From Spirochaetia bacterium (GTDB lineage: Bacteria > Spirochaetota > Spirochaetia > Treponematales > Treponemataceae): a stretch of 64,000 nucleotides of DNA. Numbering within the stretch: position 1 is the stretch's first letter; each line of letters starts with the position of its first letter. This document shows positions 18,452-27,454 of the stretch, piece by piece. Below the pieces are notes generated by a model. It saw only the letters and a list, made by a program, of their open reading frames with translations. It was not told the DNA's origin and did no database searches. The position numbers and the translations under genes are program-made. The DNA lies in NCBI GenBank assembly GCA_900767955.1, contig CAAGBC010000060.1, positions 62,001-126,000 of the forward strand, written 5' to 3'.

Positions 18452-18679
18452 ATGTCAAGAACTTGTGATATTTGTGGTAAATCAACAATGCACGGAAATA
18501 AGGTTAGTAAATCATTCAACCACACAAAACGTACATGGAGACCTAATCTTTTCAAAGTAAAGACTGAATTTGAAGGAAGATCAATGACTTTAAAGATTTG
18601 TACACGTTGTCTTCGTAGCGAATATATAACAAAAAAAGTTCGCGTTCCAAAGCCAGTTGCTGAAACAGAAACAAAATAA
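18452..18679 (+). CDS. rpmB: ribosomal protein bL28
   Basis: A 75-residue large-subunit ribosomal protein. It begins MSRTCDICGK and has two CxxC pairs (CDIC and CTRC), so it is the zinc-binding form of bL28. The SFNHTKRTWRPNL segment is diagnostic. It has its own promoter and terminator and stands alone, without rpmG beside it. Confidence 0.95.
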   Translation: MSRTCDICGKSTMHGNKVSKSFNHTKRTWRPNLFKVKTEFEGRSMTLKICTRCLRSEYITKKVRVPKPVAETETK

Positions 18680-18692
18680 TTGTTATTGATTC

Positions 18693-18728
18693 AAAAAAAA
18701 AGAGTTGCAAAAGCAACTCTTTTTTTTT
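18693..18728. terminator. bidirectional rho-independent terminator
   Basis: Perfect 8-bp stem AGAGTTGC / GCAACTCT with an AAAA loop, flanked by A8 on the left and T8 on the right, between converging rpmB and the metallo-beta-lactamase-fold gene. It should work in both directions. Confidence 0.9.
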
Positions 18729-18756
18729 ATTTAACATGATTAATTTTATATTTATT

Positions 18757-19665
18757 TCATCTATAAGTTCTTAATACTAAACCGTCGTAAGCTGGTTCAA
18801 CAAAACCGCCGTTCATTACGATATTTTGTAATTTTGGAAATTTATGCAAATTTTCTTTTATGTATTCAGAAATTTCTTCATGACTTAAAGAATGGCATAT
18901 ATGAGTAAACCATACATTTTTTGTGTTTATTTGTTCAGCACATTCCATTGCTTGCAAAAATGAAAAATGAGTTGCATGTTCCTTTTCTCTTAATCCATCT
19001 ATAACAATATGATCAATTATTCCAGCCTTCTTATTGATATATTTAATGGACTTTCCTTTTATTTTATTGCAGTCAGTTAAATACACAATAGAATGTTTTT
19101 GTTTATCTTTTTCAACACAGGAAATAATATATCCAGTAGTATTAAGTTCCCCATGTTTCATAGCCACAGGAAGAACTTCCATATCACCAACACATAAAGC
19201 TTCTTTTTCTGTAACAGTTTCAATATTTTTTAAATTAATTTTTGGTTTTCCACCGCCAATTTGAGATTCTGTAAAAATATAATCAAAACGCCTTTTTACA
19301 CTTCTAATAGTTTCTTTATTTCCGTAAAAACACAAACCTTTATTCTGTGTTTCACAAGACTCATCACAAGAATAGGTATGACTAAAAATTCTTATATCAT
19401 CGATTCCATATATATGATCAGAATGAGCGTGAGTTAACAAAACTGCATCAATTGATTTTATTTTTTTGCGCAAGGCTTGGATTCTAAATTCAGGAGTAAT
19501 ATCAATCAAAATAGAAGAAACAGATTTATCATTGTTTACATTTGTTACATACGCACTACAACGCAATCTTTTATCTTTTCTATTTTTAGATTTACAAACA
19601 GGACAATCACAAGCAATAACTGGAATGCCATGACTTGTTCCTGTTCCTAATAAAGTCATTTTCAT
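18757..19665 (-). CDS. metallo-beta-lactamase-fold hydrolase, PhnP-like
   Basis: A 302-residue enzyme with the metal-binding motif HAHSDH (about residues 76-81) and the N-terminal LGTGTSHGIPVIACDCPVC of the PhnP/YycJ-related cyclic phosphodiesterase branch, which carries an additional cysteine-bound metal site. The likely substrate is a small cyclic phosphodiester or nucleic-acid fragment, but this is family inference. Its ATG overlaps the pyruvate kinase stop by one base (TAATG), so it is coupled to that gene. Confidence 0.8.
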   Translation of the reverse strand: MKMTLLGTGTSHGIPVIACDCPVCKSKNRKDKRLRCSAYVTNVNNDKSVSSILIDITPEFRIQALRKKIKSIDAVLLTHAHSDHIYGIDDIRIFSHTYSCDESCETQNKGLCFYGNKETIRSVKRRFDYIFTESQIGGGKPKINLKNIETVTEKEALCVGDMEVLPVAMKHGELNTTGYIISCVEKDKQKHSIVYLTDCNKIKGKSIKYINKKAGIIDHIVIDGLREKEHATHFSFLQAMECAEQINTKNVWFTHICHSLSHEEISEYIKENLHKFPKLQNIVMNGGFVEPAYDGLVLRTYR

Positions 19666-21461
19666 TAGATTATTCCTTCGTATATAAGTCCTTGTTCTGC
19701 ATCAATTGTAACAGATAAGTCGTTTTCTAAATTCTTTTGTGCATTAGGAACATTTGTAATCCAAACAAGACTTTTATTTATCTCTGCTAATTTTTCAACA
19801 GTAATATCACTTCCCGATTCAGCAACAACGCCGTCAACAATTCTTAGCAAAGGAATTAAATCTTCTGTAATACGCCAACAAACAAGAATTGTATGTCTAT
19901 GAAGTCTCATAATTTCTTTTAGTTCTGGCATAAATTCTGAATGAACAATTCTTCCAAAAGCTCTAGTATGAAGTGGATCTACACAACCAAAAACAGTTCC
20001 TCGTGCCAAAACATTTCCAACAACCAATACCTTTATTGTATTAACCATAAGTGGACTTGAAATTGGAATTCCAGCACACATTACAACTTTGTCTGATAAT
20101 TTTACAGCTTTCAAATCAAGTGCAAGTTTCACAGCATTTTGAATCATCATTTCTGAATCATCAGCAACCTGACACAAAGCAGGAAGGACTCCCCATTGAA
20201 TCATTAACTGTCTTAAAACTTTTTTATCAGGTGTAACAGCAATAACAATTTGTTCAGGTCTAAAACTTCCAATCATTCTTGCTGTATTTCCGTGCAAAGT
20301 TGGAATAATTATTGCTTTTGCATCTAAGTTTCTTGCAAGTTTATACGCACTATGAGAAACAACACGCCCAATTTCTTGACTTGGTGTATAAAAACTATCT
20401 GCGGCCTTCATGCGTGATAAATATTCTTCTGATTGTTCTGTTGTTTCTGTAATTAATGCCATTGTTTTTACAGATTCAATAGGATATTTTCCACTTGCTG
20501 TTTCTCCAGAAAGCATAACAGCATCTGTTCCGTCAAAAACAGCATTAGAAACATCAGTTAATTCAGCTCTTGTTGGACGAGGATTTACAATCATTGAATC
20601 AAGCATTTGAGTTGCAGTAATTACAGGCTTGCCAGATTGTCTACAGGCACGAATAATTGCCTTTTGTGCCAATGGAATTCGTTCAGTAGGAAGTTGAACA
20701 CCAAGGTCACCACGAGCGACCATTACACCATCAGCTTCTTTTACAATTTCATTAATATTGTTTAAGCCTTCTTCATTTTCGATTTTTGCAATAACCTTTG
20801 CATTTAAATTAATAGACTTAAGATATTCTTTTATTTCAACAATTTCGTCTGCAAAACTAACAAAACTTGCAGCAACAAAATCAACATCTTGTTCCGCACC
20901 AAATTTTAAATCTTCTTTATCTTTTGCAGACATAATAGGAAGACCTGCATGAACTCCAATAAGATTTACATTTTTTCGACTTCCAATTACACCAGAATTT
21001 TTTGCTTTACAAATAATTGTTTCGTTTTCGATACTTAAAACTTGTAATTCCAAAAGCCCGTCAGCAATAAGAATTCTTACATCTTTAAATAACTTTTGTG
21101 GAGCTTCTTTCCAAGAAAGAGAAAGATGACAAGGCTTATCCCCACTAGCACTAACACATAATGAATCATCAACTGTAATTTCAACAATTTCACCAACTGA
21201 AATACTTACATTTTTTCCGTCTTCTACTAATCCAGTTCTAATTTCTGGGCCTTTAGTATCAAGCAAAATTGCAACAGGAGTATCCAATTCATCTGAAATT
21301 CTCCTAACTCTATTCATTGCTTGCGCATGCCACTCATATGTACCATGAGAAAAATTAAATCTGGCAATATTCATACCAGCACGAATCATTTCACGAATTG
21401 TTTCATCGTTATCACAAGAAGGACCAATTGAACATACAATCTTTGTTTTGCGTGTAATCAT
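19665..21461 (-). CDS. pyk: pyruvate kinase with degenerate C-terminal swivel domain
   Basis: Converts phosphoenolpyruvate and ADP to pyruvate and ATP. Core motifs: RKTKIVCSIGPS at the start, NFSHGTYEWH, the active-site helix KVIAKIENEEGLNNI, MVARGDLGVQLP, and ITATQMLDSMI. At 598 residues it is about 120 longer than the classical 470. The extra tail (LLRIVDGVVAESGSDIT through VTIDAEQGLIYEGI) resembles the phosphohistidine PEP-utiliser domain found after some Gram-positive pyruvate kinases, but the TSH histidine motif is missing. Start is ATG 21461 (MITRKTK), eight bases from the -10 box; ATG 21467 lies too close to it. Confidence 0.93.
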   Translation of the reverse strand: MITRKTKIVCSIGPSCDNDETIREMIRAGMNIARFNFSHGTYEWHAQAMNRVRRISDELDTPVAILLDTKGPEIRTGLVEDGKNVSISVGEIVEITVDDSLCVSASGDKPCHLSLSWKEAPQKLFKDVRILIADGLLELQVLSIENETIICKAKNSGVIGSRKNVNLIGVHAGLPIMSAKDKEDLKFGAEQDVDFVAASFVSFADEIVEIKEYLKSINLNAKVIAKIENEEGLNNINEIVKEADGVMVARGDLGVQLPTERIPLAQKAIIRACRQSGKPVITATQMLDSMIVNPRPTRAELTDVSNAVFDGTDAVMLSGETASGKYPIESVKTMALITETTEQSEEYLSRMKAADSFYTPSQEIGRVVSHSAYKLARNLDAKAIIIPTLHGNTARMIGSFRPEQIVIAVTPDKKVLRQLMIQWGVLPALCQVADDSEMMIQNAVKLALDLKAVKLSDKVVMCAGIPISSPLMVNTIKVLVVGNVLARGTVFGCVDPLHTRAFGRIVHSEFMPELKEIMRLHRHTILVCWRITEDLIPLLRIVDGVVAESGSDITVEKLAEINKSLVWITNVPNAQKNLENDLSVTIDAEQGLIYEGII

Positions 21462-21469
21462 ATACATAT

Positions 21470-21497
21470 ATTATATATCCAAAATCAGTATTCGCAA
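21470..21497 (-). promoter_or_regulatory. promoter for leaderless pyk transcript
   Basis: Minus strand TTGCGA (21497-21492), 16-bp spacer, TATAAT (21475-21470), eight bases, ATG at 21461. Confidence 0.65.
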
Positions 21498-21539
21498 CTT
21501 AAAATATTTTAAAACAATTCCACTATATGTAGCGTAATA

Positions 21540-21569
21540 TTGACCTATAAACATTAAAAATGATACTAT
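21540..21569 (+). promoter_or_regulatory. promoter of the PRPP synthetase gene
   Basis: TTGACC (21540-21545), 18-bp spacer, TACTAT (21564-21569), then a leader of about 27 bases with AGAGGA ahead of the ATG at 21603. Confidence 0.55.
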
Positions 21570-21602
21570 AAGGAATAATCAGATTTTTATAAGAGGATTA
21601 AA

Positions 21603-22862
21603 ATGCCATATTCTGAGCCAACAGACCTTGCGGTTATTGCATGCCCTGGCGGAGAAGCCTTTGCAGATGCAGTAATCACACATCTTAAACACATGTATAA
21701 ACATCGATTCACATTAAAGAACGATGCTATTTCAAAGCGTTACAATCTTGACAAGAATGAATTAATTCAAAAAATCAATCTTGGCAACGACTTAGAAACT
21801 TCTGACTTAATTATCAGAGGAGCAACAGACAAATACAGAGCTCCAAACTTTAAAGTAAAAACTCGTTTTACATATTTTGCAAACGGAGAATTCAAAACAG
21901 AAATCCTTGAATCAATCAGAGGAAAACATGTTTACATTTTCCAGGATGTAGAAAATCACGAAGTTCTTTCTTTAAACGAAGGAAAAAACAAGCTTTCACT
22001 TTCTGTAAATGATCATGTAATGTCTTTACTTGTTACAATTGATGCTGTTCGCCAAGCAGGTGCAGAAAATATAACTTTAGTTGTTCCTGTTTATCCATAC
22101 AGCCGCCAGCACAAGAAAAAAGGTCGTGAAGGCTTAACAGCAAGTATGCTTGGTCATATTTACGAAATGCTTGGTGTTTCAAGAATTATCACACTTGATA
22201 TTCACTCAAGAGAAATCGTTAACGCATTCAACACTATTAATCTTGAAAACTTACACGCAAGTTATCAGATTATTCGTGAATTAGGAAAAATCGTAGACCT
22301 AACTGGAAAAACAGAAGAAATGGTTGTTGTATCTCCAGACACAGGTGCTATTGATAGAAATAAATTCTACGCTTCAGGATTAAAACTTCCTCTTGCAATG
22401 ATTTATAAAGAAAGAGATTATTCTGTAGTTACACAGAATGCTCACGATACAAATATTAAATCTGTAAAACTTTTAGGTGATGTAAAAGGTAAAGTTGCAT
22501 TCCTTGCAGATGATATGCTTGGAACAGGTGGAACTTTATTAAAAGCAATGAGCTTCCTAAAAGAAAATGGAGCAACAAAAGTTATTGCAGCAGTTAGCCT
22601 TCCATTCTTTACAGGAAACGCAATTGAATTATTTGATGAAGGATATAAACAAGGTTTATTCTATCGCATCATCGGAACAAATGCTGTTTACCACGAAGAA
22701 TTATTAAAGAAAGAATGGTATATCAGTACTGATGTTAGTGGTTTATTTGCTAATGTTATTACTCGCATCCACCACAATCAGTCAATTGGTGACCTTCTTG
22801 ACAATCGTTCTATAATTGAAAAAATTGTAAAACAGCAAGCAGAAGCTCAAAAAACAGAATAA
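21603..22862 (+). CDS. prs: ribose-phosphate pyrophosphokinase, long form
   Basis: Makes PRPP from ribose 5-phosphate and ATP for nucleotide, histidine and tryptophan synthesis. Recognised by VVPVYPYSRQHKKKGREGLTAS, ITLDIHSREI, and the PRPP-binding loop AFLADDMLGTGGTLL (about residue 303). It is 419 residues, about 100 longer than the common 315-residue form, with an N-terminal addition and an insertion after the DVENHEVLS segment; this longer branch is known from spirochaetes and some anaerobes. AGAGGA precedes the ATG. Confidence 0.92.
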   Translation: MPYSEPTDLAVIACPGGEAFADAVITHLKHMYKHRFTLKNDAISKRYNLDKNELIQKINLGNDLETSDLIIRGATDKYRAPNFKVKTRFTYFANGEFKTEILESIRGKHVYIFQDVENHEVLSLNEGKNKLSLSVNDHVMSLLVTIDAVRQAGAENITLVVPVYPYSRQHKKKGREGLTASMLGHIYEMLGVSRIITLDIHSREIVNAFNTINLENLHASYQIIRELGKIVDLTGKTEEMVVVSPDTGAIDRNKFYASGLKLPLAMIYKERDYSVVTQNAHDTNIKSVKLLGDVKGKVAFLADDMLGTGGTLLKAMSFLKENGATKVIAAVSLPFFTGNAIELFDEGYKQGLFYRIIGTNAVYHEELLKKEWYISTDVSGLFANVITRIHHNQSIGDLLDNRSIIEKIVKQQAEAQKTE

Positions 22863-22872
22863 ACATTAATAA

Positions 22873-24741
22873 ATGAACAGCAATATTTTATGTGCTGACA
22901 TTGGAACGACTTCGCTAAAAGCAGGAATTATCAACAGCAATGGCGAAGTCGTTTCTTTTTCTGTAAAACAATTTTCTGCAACACAAACAGATTTTATTGC
23001 AAAAGATTGGCTTCAGGAATTTATTCAATGTGCAGTGCAAATGACTCAAAACACAGAAATTCACGCAATATGTATTTCAGGAAACGGGCCTACAGTTATT
23101 TCTGATAACGGTAGAACTTTATTATGGAATTGTGAAAATACAATAAATCAAAAGGAGTTTTCTGAAACAAAATCTTTGTTCATTCCAAAATTCTGTGAAT
23201 TCAAAAAAAGATTCAGCGATGACTTTGAAAAAACTCAATTTCTTTTTGGTTCCCCTGAATATTTAATATACAAATTAACAAATACTACTGTAACTATTCT
23301 TCCAGAAGAACGATTTATTCCTGCGTATTGGACTGATGAAGAATTAGAAAAATACAATATTCCTTGCACTAAAATCCCAAATTTTGTTCCAACAGGTTAC
23401 AAAGCAGGGAACACAACTAAAGAAATTACAGAATCATTAAATTTATCAAAACCAATTCCCGTGTTCTGCGGAGGCCCAGATTTTATTGTGGCCCTAATTG
23501 GAACAAACACTTTATCAGAAGGAAAAGTCTGCGACAGAGCTGGTTCCAGTGAAGGAATTAATTTGTGCAGCAAGAATCCTGTTTTTGCCCCAGGTTTTAG
23601 AACACTTCCCTCTGTAATTCCAGGATTGTGGAATATTTCAGTAATAAATAACAAAAGTGGAATTTTATTTGCTGAATACAAAAAACAACTCGAAAGTGAA
23701 TTTAATAAACAAATCAATTACGAAGATTTATTTTCTGACTCAATAGAAGATAAAAACAGCCAAGGATTTTTTATTCTATCTGAAATATTAAATAATTTTA
23801 CCAATTCCCTAGACAAATTAAAAAAATTAGCAAAAGAAAACGACATTCCTTTTTCTGAACCAATTTCAATTACTGGTGGGCAAGCAAAAAATTCAAAATG
23901 GGTACAATTAAAAGCAGAAAACTCAAAAACCGATATTTCAATTTGTAACGCTGCTGACAGTGAATTAATAGGAAACGCTGTTATTGCGTTATATGGCCTA
24001 GGAAAATTTAATTCACTACAAGAAGCGGCAAACAATGTAGTAAAACAGAATAAAACTTTTTCATATAAAAATAATTCCAACAAAATGAAAGTATACAAAT
24101 TGCAAAAAAACTGTGACACAATCATTTTTGATATAGATTCAACCTTGTACACAAATCAAGCTTATGCAATCGAACAAGTTGATACACAAATCCGCTTTTT
24201 TGCAAAAAAACAAAATATTTCAGAAGCAAAAGCAAGAACTTTAATCAGTAACTTTAGAAAAGAATGGTCAAAACAGCACGACGGAAAAAAAATTAGTTTA
24301 GGCAACACACTTACTCATTTTGGTGTAACAATTCAAGACAGCATAAAAATGAGAGAAACACTTTTGGAACCTTCACTCTTCTTAAAAAAAGATGAAAAAT
24401 TAATACAAACAATTTGCAAATTAAAAGAAAAATTCAAAATAATCTGCGTAACAAATAATCCAGTTTTACCTGCAAGAAAAACCCTTGAAGCAATAGGAAT
24501 TGCTGAATTAATTCCTGAAATAATTGGATTAGATACATGCTTAAAATCAAAACCAGCAAAAGAGCCTTTTGAACTTGCTGTAAAAAAAATGAATACAACT
24601 CCAGAAAAATGTATTAGCGTTGGAGACCGTTACGACATGGATATATCTTTACCTTTGGAATTAGGAATGAGCGGAATTTTGGTTTATTCCGTGAATGATG
24701 TTTACGAACTTCCTAAATTATTAATGCAAAATAATTCCTAG
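22873..24741 (+). CDS. FGGY-type sugar kinase fused to HAD phosphatase
   Basis: A 622-residue two-domain fusion. Residues 1-400 form an FGGY carbohydrate kinase (LCADIGTTSLKAGIINS phosphate loop, CGGPDFIVALIGTNTLS, VCDRAGSSEG, ITGGQAKNSKWVQ). Residues about 415-620 form a HAD hydrolase with motif I DIDSTLY, motif II CVTNNP, motif III Lys in KSKPAKEP, and motif IV SVGDRYDMDIS, of the pyrimidine nucleotidase/phosphoglycolate phosphatase type. A kinase and a phosphatase on one chain suggests control of a sugar-phosphate pool or removal of a wrong product; the substrate is unknown. It begins 10 bp after prs, so both probably share one transcript. Confidence 0.85.
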   Translation: MNSNILCADIGTTSLKAGIINSNGEVVSFSVKQFSATQTDFIAKDWLQEFIQCAVQMTQNTEIHAICISGNGPTVISDNGRTLLWNCENTINQKEFSETKSLFIPKFCEFKKRFSDDFEKTQFLFGSPEYLIYKLTNTTVTILPEERFIPAYWTDEELEKYNIPCTKIPNFVPTGYKAGNTTKEITESLNLSKPIPVFCGGPDFIVALIGTNTLSEGKVCDRAGSSEGINLCSKNPVFAPGFRTLPSVIPGLWNISVINNKSGILFAEYKKQLESEFNKQINYEDLFSDSIEDKNSQGFFILSEILNNFTNSLDKLKKLAKENDIPFSEPISITGGQAKNSKWVQLKAENSKTDISICNAADSELIGNAVIALYGLGKFNSLQEAANNVVKQNKTFSYKNNSNKMKVYKLQKNCDTIIFDIDSTLYTNQAYAIEQVDTQIRFFAKKQNISEAKARTLISNFRKEWSKQHDGKKISLGNTLTHFGVTIQDSIKMRETLLEPSLFLKKDEKLIQTICKLKEKFKIICVTNNPVLPARKTLEAIGIAELIPEIIGLDTCLKSKPAKEPFELAVKKMNTTPEKCISVGDRYDMDISLPLELGMSGILVYSVNDVYELPKLLMQNNS

Positions 24742-24785
24742 TAACAACTTATATTCATTTCGAAAAAGTTTTTATCCCAACATTA

Positions 24786-24814
24786 TTGAAGAAGTCACTA
24801 TTTTTAATTATTAT
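24786..24814 (+). promoter_or_regulatory. putative tRNA-Arg promoter
   Basis: TTGAAG (24786-24791), 17-bp spacer, TATTAT (24809-24814), about 15 bases before the mature tRNA 5' end. Confidence 0.5.
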
Positions 24815-24829
24815 TAATGTAACAATAAA

Positions 24830-24903
24830 GAGCCATTAGCTCACTTGGATAGAGCGGTTGCCTCCTAAGCAACAGGTAGTGTGTTCGAATCACATATGGC
24901 TCA
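24830..24903 (+). tRNA. tRNA-Arg (anticodon CCT)
   Basis: Full cloverleaf: acceptor GAGCCAT pairs with ATGGCTC; D arm GCTC/GAGC; anticodon stem GTTGC/GCAAC with loop CTCCTAA, giving anticodon CCT (reads AGG); T arm GTGTG TTCGAAT CACAT. The discriminator base is A and the 3' CCA is not encoded. It lies between converging genes and is followed at once by a terminator. Confidence 0.95.
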
Positions 24904-24910
24904 AAAAAAA

Positions 24911-24942
24911 AGCTGTTTTAGCAAAACTAAAACAGCTTTTTT
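24911..24942. terminator. terminator after tRNA-Arg, probably bidirectional
   Basis: Perfect 11-bp stem AGCTGTTTTAG / CTAAAACAGCT with loop CAAAA, flanked by A9 on the left and a T run on the right; it also serves the fhs gene arriving from the other side. Confidence 0.9.
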
Positions 24943-24962
24943 TTATTTTTCACCTATTTACA

Positions 24963-26648
24963 TTAGAACAATCCAGAAATTATTCCGTCATCATCAATAT
25001 CAATATTTAACGCAGCAGGTAATTTTGGTAAACCAGGCATTGTCATAATATCTCCAGCAAGAACAACAACAAATCCTGCCCCTGCATAAAGTTGAACATC
25101 TCTAACAGGGAATAAATAATCTTTTGGTGCGCCAATAAGTTTTGGATCATGACTAATTGAATTTTGAGTTTTAGCAATACATACAGGAAGATTTTTATAA
25201 CCCAATTCTTCATATTCCTTTAGTTTTTTTAATGATGTACCTAAAAACTCAACATCCTTTGCACGATATATTTCTGTTGCAATTTTTCTAATTTTATCTG
25301 CCAATGGCAAATCTGCTTCATACAAGTGATGAAAATTAGACTTTTCAGTTTCGCAAACTTCTACAACAACTTTTGCAAGTTCACTAGCGCCTTTTCCGCC
25401 TTTTTCCCAACCTTCGCTCAATACAGCTCTTGCACCAAATTTACTACACAAATTCTGTAACAATTCAATTTCAGCATCTGTATCTGTAACAAATTTATTA
25501 ATTGCAACAACAGCAGGAAGTCCAAACTTAGCAATATTTTCAATATGAACTGCAAGATTTTCAAAACCTTTTTCCAAAGCTGCAAGATTTTCTGTAGAAA
25601 GTTCAGTTTTTGGAACTCCACCATGCATTTTTAATGCTCTAATAGTTGCAACAATTACAACAGCAGATGGATTAAGACCTGCAGAACGACATTTTATATC
25701 AAGGAATTTTTCAGCTCCCAAGTCAGCAGCAAAACCAGCTTCTGTTACAACATAATCACCAGAAGCAATTGCACACAATGTTGCATTTACACTGTTACAA
25801 CCATGGGCAATATTTGCAAAAGGCCCTCCGTGAACAAATGCAGGAGTTTTTTCAAGAGTTTGTACAAGATTTGGTCTAATAGCGTCTTTTAATAAAGAAG
25901 CAACAGCTCCTGTACATTTTAATTCTCCAAATTTAACAAATTGTTTACTGTAATTTTGACCAATAATAATATTAGAAATTCTTTCTTTTAATTCAGAAAT
26001 AGTTTTTGACAAACAAACAATTGCCATAATTTCGGAAGCAACAGAAATAGAAAAATGATCTTCACGAGGAACACCATTAAGGCGTCCACCCATTCCAATG
26101 ACAATATTACGCAAAGCTCTGTCGTTTAAATCAACACAACGCTTCCAAGTAATTGTTCTTGGGTCAATACCAAGTTCATTTCCTTGTTGAATATGATTAT
26201 CAATTAATGCTGCAATTAAATTATTTGCAATGGAAATTGCGTGAATATCACCTGTAAAATGTAAATTAATATCTTCCATTGGAACAATCTGTGCATATCC
26301 ACCGCCACAAGCACCACCTTTTACACCAAAACAAGGCCCCAAAGAAGGTTCACGCAAAGCAATAACAGATTTTTTTCCAATTTGCTGCAAGCCATCACCT
26401 AAACCAATAGAAACAGTAGATTTTCCTTCTCCTGCAGGAGTTGGAGTAATAGCTGTAACAAGAATTAATTTTCCACATTTATCTTTATCTTTTGCTTTTT
26501 CTTGAAGAACTCTAAGTTCATTCATTGTAATTTTTGCTTTATATGGACCGTATTGTTCGATTTTATCTTCATCCATATTTAACTTTGCAGCTATTTCCTT
26601 AATAGGAACAATTTGATTTTTTTGTGCAATTTCAATATCAGAAAGCAT
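24963..26648 (-). CDS. fhs: formate--tetrahydrofolate ligase
   Basis: Makes 10-formyl-tetrahydrofolate from formate, ATP and THF, the entry of one-carbon units (and the methyl branch of acetogenesis in some treponemes). P-loop TPTPAGEGKST (about residue 70), the KGGACGGGYAQ and HFTGDIHAI segments, and the C-terminal VLAGDIMTMPGLP are canonical; 561 residues. The start is ATG 26648 with GGAG six bases upstream; TTG 26660 overlaps that ribosome-binding site. Confidence 0.96.
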   Translation of the reverse strand: MLSDIEIAQKNQIVPIKEIAAKLNMDEDKIEQYGPYKAKITMNELRVLQEKAKDKDKCGKLILVTAITPTPAGEGKSTVSIGLGDGLQQIGKKSVIALREPSLGPCFGVKGGACGGGYAQIVPMEDINLHFTGDIHAISIANNLIAALIDNHIQQGNELGIDPRTITWKRCVDLNDRALRNIVIGMGGRLNGVPREDHFSISVASEIMAIVCLSKTISELKERISNIIIGQNYSKQFVKFGELKCTGAVASLLKDAIRPNLVQTLEKTPAFVHGGPFANIAHGCNSVNATLCAIASGDYVVTEAGFAADLGAEKFLDIKCRSAGLNPSAVVIVATIRALKMHGGVPKTELSTENLAALEKGFENLAVHIENIAKFGLPAVVAINKFVTDTDAEIELLQNLCSKFGARAVLSEGWEKGGKGASELAKVVVEVCETEKSNFHHLYEADLPLADKIRKIATEIYRAKDVEFLGTSLKKLKEYEELGYKNLPVCIAKTQNSISHDPKLIGAPKDYLFPVRDVQLYAGAGFVVVLAGDIMTMPGLPKLPAALNIDIDDDGIISGLF

Positions 26649-26693
26649 AGATTTCTCCAAAAATTTAGATAATTTAGTTTATATTAGTTACAT

Positions 26694-27452
26694 TTATAAT
26701 TCAAGCGGAATCATAAGCGATTGAACTTCTTCATCTGTAAGTTCTCTGTACTCACCCACTGCTAATTTTTCGTCAAGTTTTAATGCTCCAATAGAAAGAC
26801 GCTTCAAATAAACAACTTCATTATTAACAGCAAGGAACATTCTTTTTACTTGGTGAAATTTTCCTTCAGTAATTGTAAGAAAAGCTTCATTTTCTGATTG
26901 CCAGATTAAATCTGCACTTTTACAATCAGCTTCGCTTTCGTTTCCTTCTGCAGGAATATGAATTCCTTTGTAAAATAAATCTTTTATTTCATTTTGGCGA
27001 TTTACTGATTCAGATTTTTTTAAACGAACAAAATATTGTTTTGGAAAATGAGTTTTTGGAGAAATTATTTTATGAGTTAAAGCTCCATCTGTTGTAAAAA
27101 ACAATAAGCCTTCTGTATCAATATCTAATCTGCCAACAATATGCAAATGCTCTTGTAAATAAGGAGTTTTGTATTCATCAGAAAGAAAATCAAATGCAGT
27201 CTGGTGCAAACCATCTTTATTTGCACTAACAACATTTTGAGCTTTATTCATCATTAGATAAACATTTTTTCGTAACGAAACTTCTTCCCCATCAACACAA
27301 AGAATATCTTTATCTGGATTTACTTGTGTTCCAGAATCAAAAACTCGCACACCGTTTACAGTCACTTCACATTCTTTAAGTAACTTTTTTATTCCTTTGC
27401 GAGTTCCAAAACCTTCATGGGCAAGTATTTTATCTATACGACCTACACTCAT
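26694..27452 (-). CDS. RsuA-family 16S rRNA pseudouridine synthase
   Basis: A 252-residue enzyme with an N-terminal S4 RNA-binding domain (RIDKILAHEGFGTRKGIKKL, VTVNG) and the pseudouridine synthase catalytic segment GRLDIDTEGLLFFTTDG, whose Asp is the nucleophile. KFHQVKRMF is the conserved C-terminal motif. RsuA (16S U516) is most likely, with RluE/RluF as alternatives. It begins 2 bp after the citrate synthase stop. Confidence 0.85.
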   Translation of the reverse strand: MSVGRIDKILAHEGFGTRKGIKKLLKECEVTVNGVRVFDSGTQVNPDKDILCVDGEEVSLRKNVYLMMNKAQNVVSANKDGLHQTAFDFLSDEYKTPYLQEHLHIVGRLDIDTEGLLFFTTDGALTHKIISPKTHFPKQYFVRLKKSESVNRQNEIKDLFYKGIHIPAEGNESEADCKSADLIWQSENEAFLTITEGKFHQVKRMFLAVNNEVVYLKRLSIGALKLDEKLAVGEYRELTDEEVQSLMIPLEL

Positions 27453-27454
27453 TT

